A DNA stretch of 64,000 bases from Lolium rigidum (taxonomy: Eukaryota > Streptophyta > Magnoliopsida > Poales > Poaceae): assembly GCF_022539505.1 (NCBI RefSeq), contig NC_061514.1, forward strand, positions 35,741,769-35,805,768, read 5' to 3'. This document shows, in pieces, positions 10,478 to 21,789 of the stretch (positions are counted from its first letter, which is position 1; each line of letters starts with the position of its first letter). The translations under genes were made by a program, and so were the position numbers. The notes below the pieces were generated by a model. It had not been told where the DNA came from. It did no database searches and saw nothing but the letters and a program-made list of their open reading frames with translations.

Positions 10478-12272
10478 GGCCGATGTATTACAAGGGTGTC
10501 TACCACTTCTTCTACCAGCACAACCCGTACCTGGCCACCTGGGGCAACGGCAACCTCTCCTGGGGTCACTCCGTCTCCGTCGACCTCATAAACTGGTCCG
10601 CCCTCGAGAACGCCATGGACCCGGACTCCTCCTTCGACATCAACGGCTGCTGGTCCGGCTCCGCCACCTTCCTCGCCGACGGCACCCCGGTCTTCCTCTA
10701 CACTGGCATCGACGCCAACAACAACCAGGTCCAGAACGTTGCTTTCCCCAAGAATGCCTCCGACCCGCTCCTCCGCGAGTGGGTCAAGCCCAGCTACAAC
10801 CCCGTCATCGCGCTCCCCGACGACGTCGTACATGACAACTTCCGAGACCCCTCCACGGCGTGGATTGGCCGTGACGGCCTCTGGCGCGTCGCCGTCTCCG
10901 CGGGGCTCAAGGACGGCACGGGGTCCACGCTCGTCTACCGCAGCAAGGACTTCCGGCAATGGGAGCGCAACGCCGAGCCGCTATACTCGTCAGGCGACGC
11001 TGGCATGGTGGAGTGCCCGGACCTTTTCCCCGTGGCAGGGCCCGGCGATCAGAACGGGCTCGACTACACCCCCTCGAACGGTGCGGCGGCGAGTTATGTG
11101 CTGAAGCAGAGCGTGATGGTCACGCTCAGCGACTACTACGTGCTGGGGCGGTACGACGACGCCGCCGACACCTTCTCGCCGGTGGGGGCGGACAATGACT
11201 GCCGGACATGGCACCGCTTTGACTACGGCCACGTCTACGCGTCCAAGTCCTTCTATGACGCGAGCAAGAACCGGCGCGTGCTCTGGAGCTGGGCCAACGA
11301 GTCTGACCCCGAGGCCGACTACCTCGCCAGGGGCTGGGCCGGCGTGCAGACCGTCCCGAGGAGGATCTGGCTCTCCGACGACGGGAAGCAGCTGCTGCAG
11401 TGGCCGATCGAGGAGATCGAGACGCTGAGGAAGACGCGGGTCGGGTTGCTTGGAGCAGAGATGAACGCCGGTGGCATGAACGAGATCATCGGCGTCGCCG
11501 GCATGCAGGCCGATGTGGAGGTGGTCTTCGAGGTCCCATCCCTAGAGGGCGCCGAAAACCTCGACCCCAACCAGCTGCTTGACCCGCAGATGCTGTGCGG
11601 TGAGAAGGGCGCGTCGGTGCTCGGCGGCGTCGGCCCGTTCGGGCTGATCGTCCTGGCGTCCGGCGACCTGCAGGAGCACACCTCCGTCTTCTTCAGAGTG
11701 TTCAGGCACGATGGCAAGTACAAGGTTCTCATGTGCACCGACCTCAGAAGGTACAGCCAAAACAGAGCTCTCTCACTTCTGAACCTAAGCATTTGCAGCG
11801 ACAGAAAAATCATACTCACACTAACAATCATCCTGTGAATTAACTTGTGCAGATCGACCACGAGAGCCGACGTGTACAAGCCGCCGTATGGAGGGTTCGT
11901 GGACATTGACATCGAGAAGGAGAGGAGCATATCACTCAGGACACTGGTGAGCTCCTCGTTTCATACAGTAGATTATTCCGATGCTTATTTGCACTGGAAA
12001 ATGGAGTGCTAATATGTGTTCTATCCTTGCAACAGGTTGACCACTCGGTGGTGGAGAGCTACGGCGGCGGCGGCCGGACGGTCATCACGGCGCGGGCCTA
12101 CCCGGAGCACGTGGCGACGGCCAACAGCCGCCTCTTCATGTTCAACAACGGCACCGGCGCCGTCAAGGTGTCCAAGCTGGACGCGTGGGAGCTGGCGCCG
12201 GCCAAAGTGAACCTCCCGGGCGACGGGCTCATCACCGCTGCCTCCTCCATGCACCTACGCCAAGCATATTAG
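10478..12272 (+). CDS. FEH2: GH32 beta-fructosidase, near-identical tandem copy of FEH1, also lacks N-terminal exons
   Basis: The exons are 10478-11750, 11853-11946 and 12036-12272, with the same lengths, phases and GT-AG borders as FEH1, ending in TAG. The protein differs from FEH1 at only a handful of places seen by eye (for example D/E in WSAL-NAMD, Y/F before PKNASD, G/S before KNRR, E/D in RH-GKYK, F/L in DG-ITAA). Relative to the Met at 10483, FRDP Asp is residue 122 and ECPD Glu is 177. It has the same SVMVTLSDYY segment without the invertase Asp/Lys pair. As in FEH1 no DPN nucleophile exon is found, even though the whole interval back to FEH1 is in view. This supports a pre-duplication loss. 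It is probably inactive or dependent on chimeric splicing. Confidence 0.85.
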
Positions 12273-13994
12273 GAGGAAATTGTGATTAGTAGTTCCTTCG
12301 GTGGATGGCCAATTATGCGGCCGATTGGATTTTCGTGGCCAAATTATGGTCTTTTGGGGGTGTATTTTTGGGAATTTCTTTAGTTGTGTATGTCAGGATT
12401 GTAAGTACTTGTCAGGATAGTGTAAGTAGTATAAGAAAGCCCATAAGAAAGAAGAGTAGTCCAAGAGTGTTTGCTGATTAACACATGTCAGCCAACAGTC
12501 CGCGTCGTGTTTATTCTGTGCAAAAGAAATATAGAAAGTACATATGTTCTACGTTTCCATGCCCATCTCTCCTATTTACTTATCTTCATCGTCTTTTTTT
12601 TTTTGAAGTAAACAATTCAACGCACACGCTTGCCTCACAAATATGCATGTACACTCACCCCTATCTTCTCATGCTTCCCGCTCATCTCATATTGCAACTT
12701 ACAAAGGCACAGGAACATCTTTATTGGGCATATATATGAATATGCTCGGATAAATACCTAGTTCTAAGTTGACCGAGAAACAACCACTCATAATAATTAG
12801 CATAATTTGGTTGGTTTGGATCAAAGAAGAATTACAAGACCAACTCGGAAGGAAGGACACGACACAACCCACTATAATAAGGAGAATGGTGACAATCGGT
12901 TTGCATCAGGGAAGGACACCTAGACGAAGACTACAAAAGGAGACGATCGGCGACGAGAGAGGGGACATATTCATGAGCACCAGAAGACCTACACGTTCGA
13001 GAATCAACAAGGGGATAGTTGCCTAGTCTATTCTACATCAGGATCAAGCTTGTCCAGTTGTGTGTAAAACCCGGCGAGTCCTCCATTGTAAAATCATTGT
13101 ACTTGTTTCCACCATATCAATATAGATGAAGACCAAGACTAGTGCTTTTCATCCTCAATATCGTTGAGCCCTAAACCTGCGCATATCGATCCGTGTTTAT
13201 CTAGATTTTGTCTCAGGTTTTCTATGCCTCTCAACCTCGCCAGAAGATTTCAATTTTTTTGAAACCAAGGCAAAAGCTTTAGTTTATCCATTAATTATGC
13301 ATAAGGTGTCTAGCTAATTAATGGGAAACTGGGTCAAAAAACGATACAAAAAGGGACATGCCCACCAACACAACAAAGCCATGCTCACCCTCACAGACAA
13401 CACATCGAAAAACAAAAAAAAAGGACGACAACCATAGAGGAGATGATTCTAAACAGGTGGAGAGATTATACCTAAGTTTGGATGGTACTAGCGTAAGAGA
13501 TTGTATCTAAACAGGTGGAGAGAAATCTTCCGATGGCAAAGTTCGGATGGTAGGTTGTTGTGTGGCATCTAAGTGAACAACTTCTTAACTAAGCATCTTA
13601 TCTGATTAGCACTCGTCCTAGTCAGCCAGTGGTAAGCGCGTCTAGCAGAAATATAAAAAAAGATTTTCGAAGGCGCACGTCTTGTTGACTTGAATTTATA
13701 TTTTTGACGCCAAGACAGCGAGCACATTGCTTGATCTTTTCAGCGATCGCTAAACTAATATCTTAAGCTATATGGATGCAAAGTCGTGTACTTCGATAGC
13801 AAGTACTTTATGTTTGGTATCTTCTGCGAATCTTCAAATCAAATTTAAGAACTAAATTATTGTCCATATGGATGGATGCAAGTCTCATTGACTTGCATTA
13901 AGCTTGGAGAAGTGAGCGGCTATAACTTGCGCTGAGTACTGTGCAATTTGCAATCCATCCAACAATAGCTTCGTTTTCCTCTCTGATTCGCGCC
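12273..13994. other. FEH2-FEH3 intergenic region
   Basis: To about 12597 this matches the FEH1 3' flank. Beyond that, 12.6-13.9 kb is AT-rich and unlike the FEH1 side. A 13.04-13.22 kb stretch (GTGTAAAACCCGGCGAGTCC, then CATATCAATATAGATG) resembles retrotransposon LTR text, but I cannot define its ends. Near 13440-13560 the phrase CTAAACAGGTGGAGAGA occurs twice. There is no convincing ORF. Confidence 0.35.
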
Positions 13995-16638
13995 ATGAAT
14001 GGAATCGAGCACCCGCGCAATGGCCGAACCGCCTACCACTTCCAACCCGCGAAGAATTGGCAAAATGATCCCAATGGTACGTTTGTTCTCTCTTTCTTCT
14101 CCGGCCCTTTTCTCCGTTTACACTATCAATTGTTTTACAGCAGCACTTAAGTAGATGATGTTAGACTACTCATAATAAAAGTATCATAGATAGTATCATG
14201 TATTTTATGGATATAAAAAAAGTAACGTTACAGTGCAATTAAATATAAGAGAGATGATAGTAAAATTATAGGAAAATACTTTTAATAGCACGTAGTACTA
14301 GAAAGTGAAATTTTAATGTCAAACACATGTCGTGCATAGATTTACATTAATTTTTTTACAAATCGATTAATATAAAAACATAAATAATAGTAGTACATGA
14401 TACCATGCATTATGCAAATAGTAATATATAGTACTATCATACTAGTACATGATACCATGCATTATGCAAAAACAAAATCTTTATATATGATACTATGCAT
14501 TTATATATAATACTATGCATTGTGACTAGTTTTATGTGAAAAAATTCTTTTTATATTAATCAGCTAATAAGCTAGTATCTTGGTTATTAACGGCAGGGCC
14601 AATGTACCACAATGGCATCTACCACTTCTTCTACCAGTACAATCCCCGCGACGCCACATGGGGCAACGGCAAGCTTTCGTGGGGCCACTCCGTCTCCGGT
14701 GACCTCGTGAACTGGGCCGCCCTCGAGAATGCAATCAATCCCACAGCACCGTTCGACGTCAACGGTTGCTACTCAGGCTCCGCCACCGTCCTCCCTGACG
14801 GCCGGCCAGCCATCCTCTACACCGGCCTCGACACCAACAGGGCGCAGGTCCAGAACGTGGCCTTCGCAAAGGACCCCTCCGACCCGCTCCTCCGCGAGTG
14901 GGAGAAGCCCAGCTGCAACCCGGTCATCCCGATCCCCGCCGACGTCACCCGCAACAACTTCCGCGACCCGACGGAGGCGTGGCGTGGCCGCGACGGCCTG
15001 TGGCGAGTCGGCGTCGGAGCAGAGGTCGGCGGCCTCGGCTCGATACTCGTCTTCCGGAGCACCGACTTCCTTCGCTGGGAGCGCAATGCTGTGCCGCTGC
15101 ACGTCAGCTCGCCGGACATCCCTGAGCTCGAGTGCCCCGACCTGTTCCCCGTGGCGGAGCGAGGCACCGACGGGCTCGACGTGTCGACGCCGAGCGGCCC
15201 GGGGGTGACACACGTGCTCAAGCTCAGTGACCTGGGTAGGGAGGACCACTACATGGTGGGGCGGTACGACGACGAGGCGGACACCTTCGTGGCGGCGGAG
15301 CCCGAGCTTGGCGTCGACTGCAGGCACTGGCGCCGGTTCGACCACGGCCACCTCTATGCCTCCAAGTCCTTCTACGACGCACGCAAGAAGCGGCGCGTGT
15401 TGTGGGCGTGGGTCGACGAGACGGACGGCGGTGGCGTTGCCAGAGGCTGGGCCGGCCTCCAGGCATTCCCAAGGGCGATGTGGTTGGACTCCGACGGGAA
15501 GCGGCTTGTGCAGTGGCCAGTGGAGGAGATAGAAACGCTTCGGAGGAAGCGGGTCGGCCTGCAGTGGGCGACGGAGGTGGAGGCCGGCGGCACGAAGGAG
15601 ATCGCCGGCATCGTCAGCTCCCAGGCTGACGTGGAGGTCGTCTTTGAGATCCCAAACCTCGAGGATGCCGAGACATTGGACCCGAAATGGCTGCTGGATC
15701 CGCGGGGGCTCTGCGCGGAGAAGGGTGCGTCCGTGCACGGTGGAGTCGGCCCGTTCGGGCTGCTCGTCATGGCCTCCGCCGACCTGGAGGAGCACACGGC
15801 TGTGTTCTTCAGGGTGTTCAGGCACCTTGACACGTACAAGGTCCTCATGTGCACCGACCTCACAAAGTAAGCATCATTGAACCTTTTCTTTGATGAAGAG
15901 ATATTACAGTGTTACACGTGCTAGTTTTTGCAAACATCTAGGTAAAGAAATGTCACGATCGCTGAACATTTTTTTGCAAACCTGAAAAATGCACAGGTCA
16001 TCTACGAAAGAAGGGGTACACAAGACATCCTACGGAGCATTTCTGGACGTGGACGTGGAGAAGGACAAGTTCTTGTCGCTCAGAACACTGGTGAGTTGAA
16101 CCCCTACTCCAATCTATCCCAATTTAAAAGGCGCACACTATTGATTTGGTCAACTAAATATTAATTATATGTTATGCATGTTAGACCATTGAATTGTATT
16201 TGAATGAAACTTCTAATGGTATATTTTTTGTAACAACTGACAAATATTTTACTTATCAAATTACTGGTCAAAGTTTGGATACGCAAAACAAGTGCATCAC
16301 CTCTATTGGGACGGAGGGGGTAGGAAAAATACCAAGGCAAACAAAACATGTTTCGTACATTGACACGGTACCAAATGAGCTGAGATGATTAACACGGCAT
16401 GTACGGTCAAATGCAGATCGATCACACGGTGGTGGAGAGCTTCGGCGACGGTGGGAGGACTTGCATGACGGCCCGTGTGTACCCGGAGCACGTGGCAACG
16501 AGTAGCAGCCGACTGTACGTGTTCAACAAAGGGACATGTGCCGTGAAGGTCTCCAAGCTGGAGGCGTGGGAGCTAGCGACGGCGGCCATGAATGGTGGAG
16601 CCAGTGGTTCCATTGAACCGGACACCAAGGCTTTGTAG
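13995..16638 (+). CDS. FEH3: GH32 fructan-exohydrolase-like enzyme, catalytic triad intact, no signal peptide seen
   Basis: The exons are 13995-14076, 14597-15866, 15997-16090 and 16417-16638, giving a 555-residue product. ATG at 13995 is the first Met in frame with TAYHFQPAKNWQNDPNG. The catalytic set is complete: nucleophile D25 (NDPNG), stabiliser D151 (FRDP) and acid/base E206 (ECPD). CYSGSAT replaces the usual CWSGSAT. The stretch LSDLGREDHY lacks the Asp/Lys pair of sucrose-cleaving cell-wall invertases, so FEH activity is favoured. Plant GH32 genes normally encode DPN on a separate 9-nt mini-exon. Here DPN is contiguous with exon 1, so that intron is lost. Only about 11 residues precede TAYHFQP, so no signal peptide is encoded unless an upstream exon exists. 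The NxS/T sequons of FEH1/2 are missing. A polyadenylation-like AATAAA lies near 16773. About 70% identity to FEH1 is a visual impression only. Confidence 0.88.
14385..14475. repeat. Direct repeat in FEH3 intron 1
   Basis: The segment AGTACATGATACCATGCATT followed by ATGCAAA occurs twice (about 14392 and 14443) within the 520-bp AT-rich intron 14077-14596. The intron also contains ATAC/ATACTATGCAT-type repeats and may include a degenerate MITE from about 14150. The splice sites (GTACGT at 14077, GGCAG ending at 14596) are intact. Confidence 0.7.
16107..16320. mobile_element. Stowaway (Tc1/mariner) MITE in FEH3 last intron
   Basis: The element lies between TA dinucleotides (16105-16106 and 16321-16322). 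The left end CTCCAATCTATCCCAATTTA and right end CTATTGGGACGGAGGGGG (inverted: CCCCCTCCGTCCCAATAG) form a degenerate Stowaway inverted repeat. The same MITE sits at the same place in FEH4 (44078-44292), so insertion preceded the duplication. It is about 214 bp, AT-rich and non-coding. Confidence 0.85.
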
Positions 16639-16888
16639 GGGGTGCCCATGTTGGTGCTTGCTCCCCCTAACTTTGTTTTATCATTGACCTTTGTTTTATG
16701 TTTGCTTGTCAAGTTATGGGTTTTGGCTATAAGTGATTTATGCTATCTTCGAAGCAAAGTTATGCTATCTTCAATAATAAAACTAGATCGGTTTTGCCAA
16801 TTTTTGGCTAGCTAAGATTTAGATTAGTGTTCGGTCAATTTAACTTTCGTTAGAATTTTGTGCCAAGATTCCAATAACTGGGCTCTAC
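16639..16888. other. FEH3 3' flank
   Basis: Non-coding stretch shared with FEH4 (44606-44855), including ATGCTATCTTC twice and AATAATAAAAC near 16771, a probable polyadenylation region. It ends exactly where the LTR fragment starts. Confidence 0.6.
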
Positions 16889-17345
16889 TGTAGGGATTCG
16901 TAGCATAGAAAATAAAAAAATTCCTACCGCAAGAATGAATAACAAGTCAAGATTTAATCTAGTAGTTGGTAGCAACGAGGTGAAGATCATCATACCCTTG
17001 AAGATCTCTAAGCGTTAACGAGATAGATCTCGTGGTTGATGTAGTCGATCACTTGCCTCTTGCAAAAGCGTGTAGAAGATCTTGACGGTGCCACAATCGG
17101 GCAACACATCCACACTCGATCACACGTACGGTGTTGATGACGGTGTCCTTCTCCCCGTTCCAGCGGGCAGCAGATATAGTAGATCCTCCTCGGAATCCCG
17201 CCAACACGACAGCGTGGTGACGGTGGTGGTGGAGATCTCCGGCAGCGCTTCGCCGTAAGCACCGCAAGAGAAGGAGGAGGGAGTAGCTAGGGTTTGGGAG
17301 AGGGGGTACTTGGGGCGCCGGCCTTGGGTGCCCTTGGGTTGTGCG
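16889..17345 (-). mobile_element. Copia (Angela-like) LTR fragment, minus strand, truncated
   Basis: It starts at TGTAGGGATTCGTAGCATAG, the inverted LTR end, and follows the first ~455 bp of the complete LTR at 44856-46615, including CTTGCCTCTTGCAAAAGCGT and GAAGATCTTGACGGTGCCAC. The left flank (GGGCTCTAC) is identical in both places, showing one shared insertion. Similarity stops near 17345. Confidence 0.75.
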
Positions 17346-17596
17346 CCGCACCATCCGTTATATTTATAGGCAAAAACTTGAGGTCGAGTTTTCGTTCAAA
17401 TCTCTAAAACTTGGCGCCAATTTCATCCTTCCCGCATTTTTTTGGATTCTGAGAGGAGGAATTGTATCACGAGAAGTCAGGAAGGGGATGAGGGGAGCAT
17501 GGGAGAGGATGCACGGCCGTGATGCGCCGTTGACGTGGATCGGTGACATGGATGGGTAGGTGAAAATGAAACTCCTGCAATTTTTTCTCTCGCATT

Positions 17597-17805
17597 AATT
17601 ACTAATTGTAATCAAATCCCGTAATTTATGGAATTCTATGGAAACTACTGAATCAGTTGCAATGTTAACGCATGCCAAAGCGCCAAAAATCGGTGCCATG
17701 AATTACTAATTGTAATCAAATCCCCTAATCTATGGAATTCTGTGGAAACTACCGAATCGGTTGCAATTAATGTTGACGCATGCACAGCGCCAAAGATATG
17801 TGCCA
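17597..17805. repeat. About 103-bp tandem duplication
   Basis: ATTACTAATTGTAATCAAAT starts at about 17599 and again at about 17702. The two units share GGAATTCT.TGGAAACTAC and GGTGCCATGAA/TGTGCCATGAA with a few substitutions and a small insertion (TTAATG). Confidence 0.85.
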
Positions 17806-20800
17806 TGAATGATTCAACGCAACCATGGAAAAACTATGTGTTGCATTCATGCATTTGCCTCACCGTCACGACTACGTCAGGCTGAGCGGCTGAGCTCAAT
17901 GTGCATACGTTACGTCCTCGCCGTGAAATACATGCAGCTCCCACATGATTTATCCTCTCTTCTTTTGTTTCTTTTCTAGATCAATCAACTGAATTGACAA
18001 GATCGCCTCAATCAGCAAAAAAAAATTGGTCGTTGCTGACCAGTGCATTTCTTGTTTGTTGCCTTTAGTTAGCAAAAAAATGTAAATGGAGCCAGAAATT
18101 ACGACTGGATTTCTAGTACGTGCATTCTCCTGAAAGCAGACGGAAACCATGATCTCAATGGGTCAATCCATTCAACTACATGAAACTTTTTTATTGGATT
18201 AACCATATGAAACTTGTACTGATACAACGCACTAAATTCTGTAATAAAATGGTACATCGGAGATCATTCTAAAAATAATGCACATATGACAACACCATGG
18301 ATAATAATTACATGTTCTTTACACTTGTCAGAAGAAGACGATGTTATCAATGTAAATACATAAAGATAGCCAGCACGATTCTTGCACAGCAAGCATGCAT
18401 TGACACCATCAGGTTACACGATGATCACTATCTTCTCATCCATGGTATGGATCCATCATGGCATCATCAACCACTGAGTCACCTCATGTAGGAGAAGCAC
18501 CTAATGAATCCAATAACATAACCTTCCAAGGGTGACACAAGCAGAAAATCATGACTGGAAAATAGAGTCACAAAAACATAGGCCATGAAGCAGAGAACAA
18601 CCAGCCAAGAGAAAGAAGAATGAGGAAACAGTACCCGCCAGCAATTTTGGTCATCGACAACCAGTCATGCATCATCCATAGGTGTTTTTCCAACCTATCA
18701 GAGCCGGGATCAATACCAGGATCAGAGGTTCAAAGCAAGTATAATATAGGCATTCATGATATGCACGACAAGGCAACGACCTAATTTTCGTATACAAGCA
18801 TAGTTTTGGTTCAACATAATGAACTACAAATGATCCATTCCACTCTGCTACAGCGAACAATGCATAGCAACTTCTGGGTATATAGAATTAACATTCATAC
18901 ATTTGAATAAATCAAATAAACATATTTCCTAATCATAATTGGCCATGTTCTAGGGTGACTAGACAAAGGCTCTAGATGCTAGTAACAACACATTTCAGGT
19001 ATAAACTCAACTTTCAGTTGAGGTATTCAATCCAACTGAATCAAGTAGTATGAAGGAACTTAGTATTTAACAAATCTAAGGATACAAGAAAAGTACCTAT
19101 CATATATGTTGCATGCTAGAGAAACATTATTCAGATTGGCATACCCAAAAATGAAAAATCAGTATGGCTAAGAAATTTAACTAGAGATATACTAACCCCA
19201 TGTAGCTTCTTGTTCAGTGGATATTAAAAAGTTCTACCTTGACCAACTCCAGGCCCAGTAGAAGTAATCCATACTAAACTTGTTGTGCTACTACTACCAA
19301 GATAAAGAAAAAAGATTTTCTATATCATCTACTTAGCTCTCTCCTAAATATACAAACTCAAGAGATGATTGCAAAAGTATATTCTTTAGCCAAGTATAGA
19401 TATAAAATCAAGCACACGAAGTAAATGATTACTGCGAGTGGTCGCCCCCTCATTTTTATATACTTCCATGCAGTAGCTCTAGAGATGTTTCACCAACAAG
19501 AAATGGAGCTAGGGCATCCTTAGCATCACTGATGTCCTAGGGGCAGGTCCTCATTGCTGAGGTATGCAAGACAAGTGGAATACAAATAAAAAATAAATTG
19601 TCGGAGATTTTGGGGAAGTTACATAGTAAGCTAGTAAGCTCCAGATGATGAAGGGGCAATAATGAAGGAAATATATATGATTAGCGGGTTCCCATTAGCC
19701 ATACCTTCATTATGTATGGCTCTTTCAATGGCCCCTTTTAAGCTCTAAGGCGCCCTCCATACTCAGGACAAGTACAAGTGCAAGCAAAAAAATCCGGGAA
19801 ATTCACTGATCATTCATCACATATGAATGAATAAATATAATAGAGTACTCATTAAATGAGGTCTCGAAGTGTTACAAGAACATTTTTAATCCAGACTAGA
19901 GTTGTTATGGCATAGAATGTAGATGGTCCACAACAGGTTCCAGGGGTTAGGAAGTTGGATGAGTACATGATGGCATTTAAAAAATAGAGTTCTACTCTTA
20001 ATATACCACAATAAAACTTCTGTTTGAAAGCCTGCTAGGAGATAAATACCAGTGAACCACAGTGGTAATGTTAACATTTGCAAACAGAAGGATACAACTT
20101 TGTCATGATGACAACCATCAGGTCAGTAAATTCCAAGAGAGACTGCATAACCATCCAGTATACTATATATAAAATATGAAATGAGAAAATGTTCTTCACC
20201 ACGTGGCCAGATGCAAGATATTAAACCATAGAAAAATGTTGATGTGGAAATGTGAATATGTGCTTCACCACATGGCCCAGATGCAAGAAATATATATTGT
20301 TCGATGTGTGTTACACGATATGCTGAATAGTTCCAACCATCTAGTGAATCTAATTAATGGTCGATCCAAAGAGAGTATGTATACATGAATAAGCGGAAGA
20401 AGCACCAAGCACAATAGTGGCATAGTTATGCTGTGGCCAGGTAGTAGGTCATAGCAACAACTCGATATACATTACAAAACTAAAACTGACTATGTGAGAT
20501 GAAAATGTGGCATCATAGTAACATACCTCATAGTTTTCTTGTCTAGTTGCTCAAGGAATAACCTTGATCTATTATCATTACTAACAGTTGCAGCAGCAAC
20601 CAGATATAGACCTGCTTGTATACCTTGAATGAGCACCAAAGATGTAGGCTAGCTACAAGTCAAAATGGCCAGCATAGCACCAAAGATGAAGGCTAGCTAC
20701 CAAATTAAACAAGTATCATTGCATACACTTGCTAACACCTACAAAATATTTACTATATCATGTAGTGTTGTGTTCTGACCAAGTTGCACTAAAGCATCGC

Positions 20801-21083
20801 TAACGGACAAGCTGCACCATAAAGCACAAAATTAAGACGATGTGTGATCTCTTGTGAAGACAATGGGGAAATGCCATTGTACAAGTCCAAATACATGCCA
20901 GCTCATCGAAAGGAGAGAAATTTAGCACACAAAAGTTAAAAGTTCTATGTATGTCGATCTACATCAAAATTAAAATGTGATTATTTATGAACAATTAGTA
21001 CAAGTCAGCAGGACTACTCTAATGTACACTATTTCTTGTTATTACATCATACTTCGTTACAAACGCATCTGTCATACTACATA
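17806..21083. other. AT-rich gene-poor stretch
   Basis: I found no coding region, RNA gene or complete transposon here. ORFs are short and AT-driven. The text has the look of introns or decayed repeats. Any minus-strand continuation of the candidate gene at 24-30 kb could reach into it, but I could not pick exons. Confidence 0.4.
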
Positions 21084-21204
21084 CTCCCTCCATTCTAAAT
21101 TAGTTGCCGCAGATTTGTCTAGATTCACATGTATCTACACACTAACAGTCTAGATAGATGTGTATCTAGAGAAATCTACATCAACATATTTGGACCATAG
21201 GAAG
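21084..21204. mobile_element. Stowaway MITE, degenerate
   Basis: The element is bounded by TA and begins CTCCCTCCATTCTAAATTAG. The right end, TTTGGACCATAGGAAG, is a decayed match, with internal inverted ACATGTATCT/AGATGTGTATCT. About 120 bp. Confidence 0.6.
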
Positions 21205-21660
21205 TACTTGATAGGCATATCATGTTACATATATAGTTGTAACAACCTAACAACCCTAACATGATATTTCAGATGACCATGCTTGAGACAGTTAGATCCA
21301 TGGGATGCATCACAGGTCAAGATATCGACCAATAAAAATAATAATATCAAATGCTCCAGACCTTGATATACATCTAACTAATCCAAAGTTTTAACTATTA
21401 ATTACCTCATGCTATCACATTGGTTTTTTAAAATATGTTGTAATATATTTATCAAGAAATTATTACAACCTATTCCAACATAAAAGTTCAGGATCTCTAT
21501 CTTCTATAAACTAGAACATCTCATCTAACTAATGCAAACTATATTTTTTTTATCATCGATTAAATACAACAAATGACTTGGACAATTAACTAATGCAAAA
21601 TATATTTTCATTATCATCGCTTAAATACAACAAATCACCTGGATAAATTAACAGTTAATA

Positions 21661-21729
21661 CTCCCTCCGTTCTTATAGGTACATCCGTATCTAGACAAAG
21701 TTGAGAAGTTTTTTTAGGAACGGAGGGAG
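21661..21729. mobile_element. Stowaway MITE, 69 bp, complete
   Basis: It is flanked by TA on both sides. The left end CTCCCTCCGTTCTTATAGG and right end TTTTTAGGAACGGAGGGAG are near-perfect inverted repeats. It is unusually short and non-coding. Confidence 0.88.
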
Positions 21730-21789
21730 TAGAAAACATAATATCAGCAAGCAGAAAAGGAACGAAACAAACAAAACCATGAAGATATA

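Noticed and set aside
14773..15825. 350-codon minus-strand ORF opposite FEH3
   Set aside because: It is an antisense shadow of a GC-rich third-position exon. Similar shadows occur over FEH1 and FEH2.
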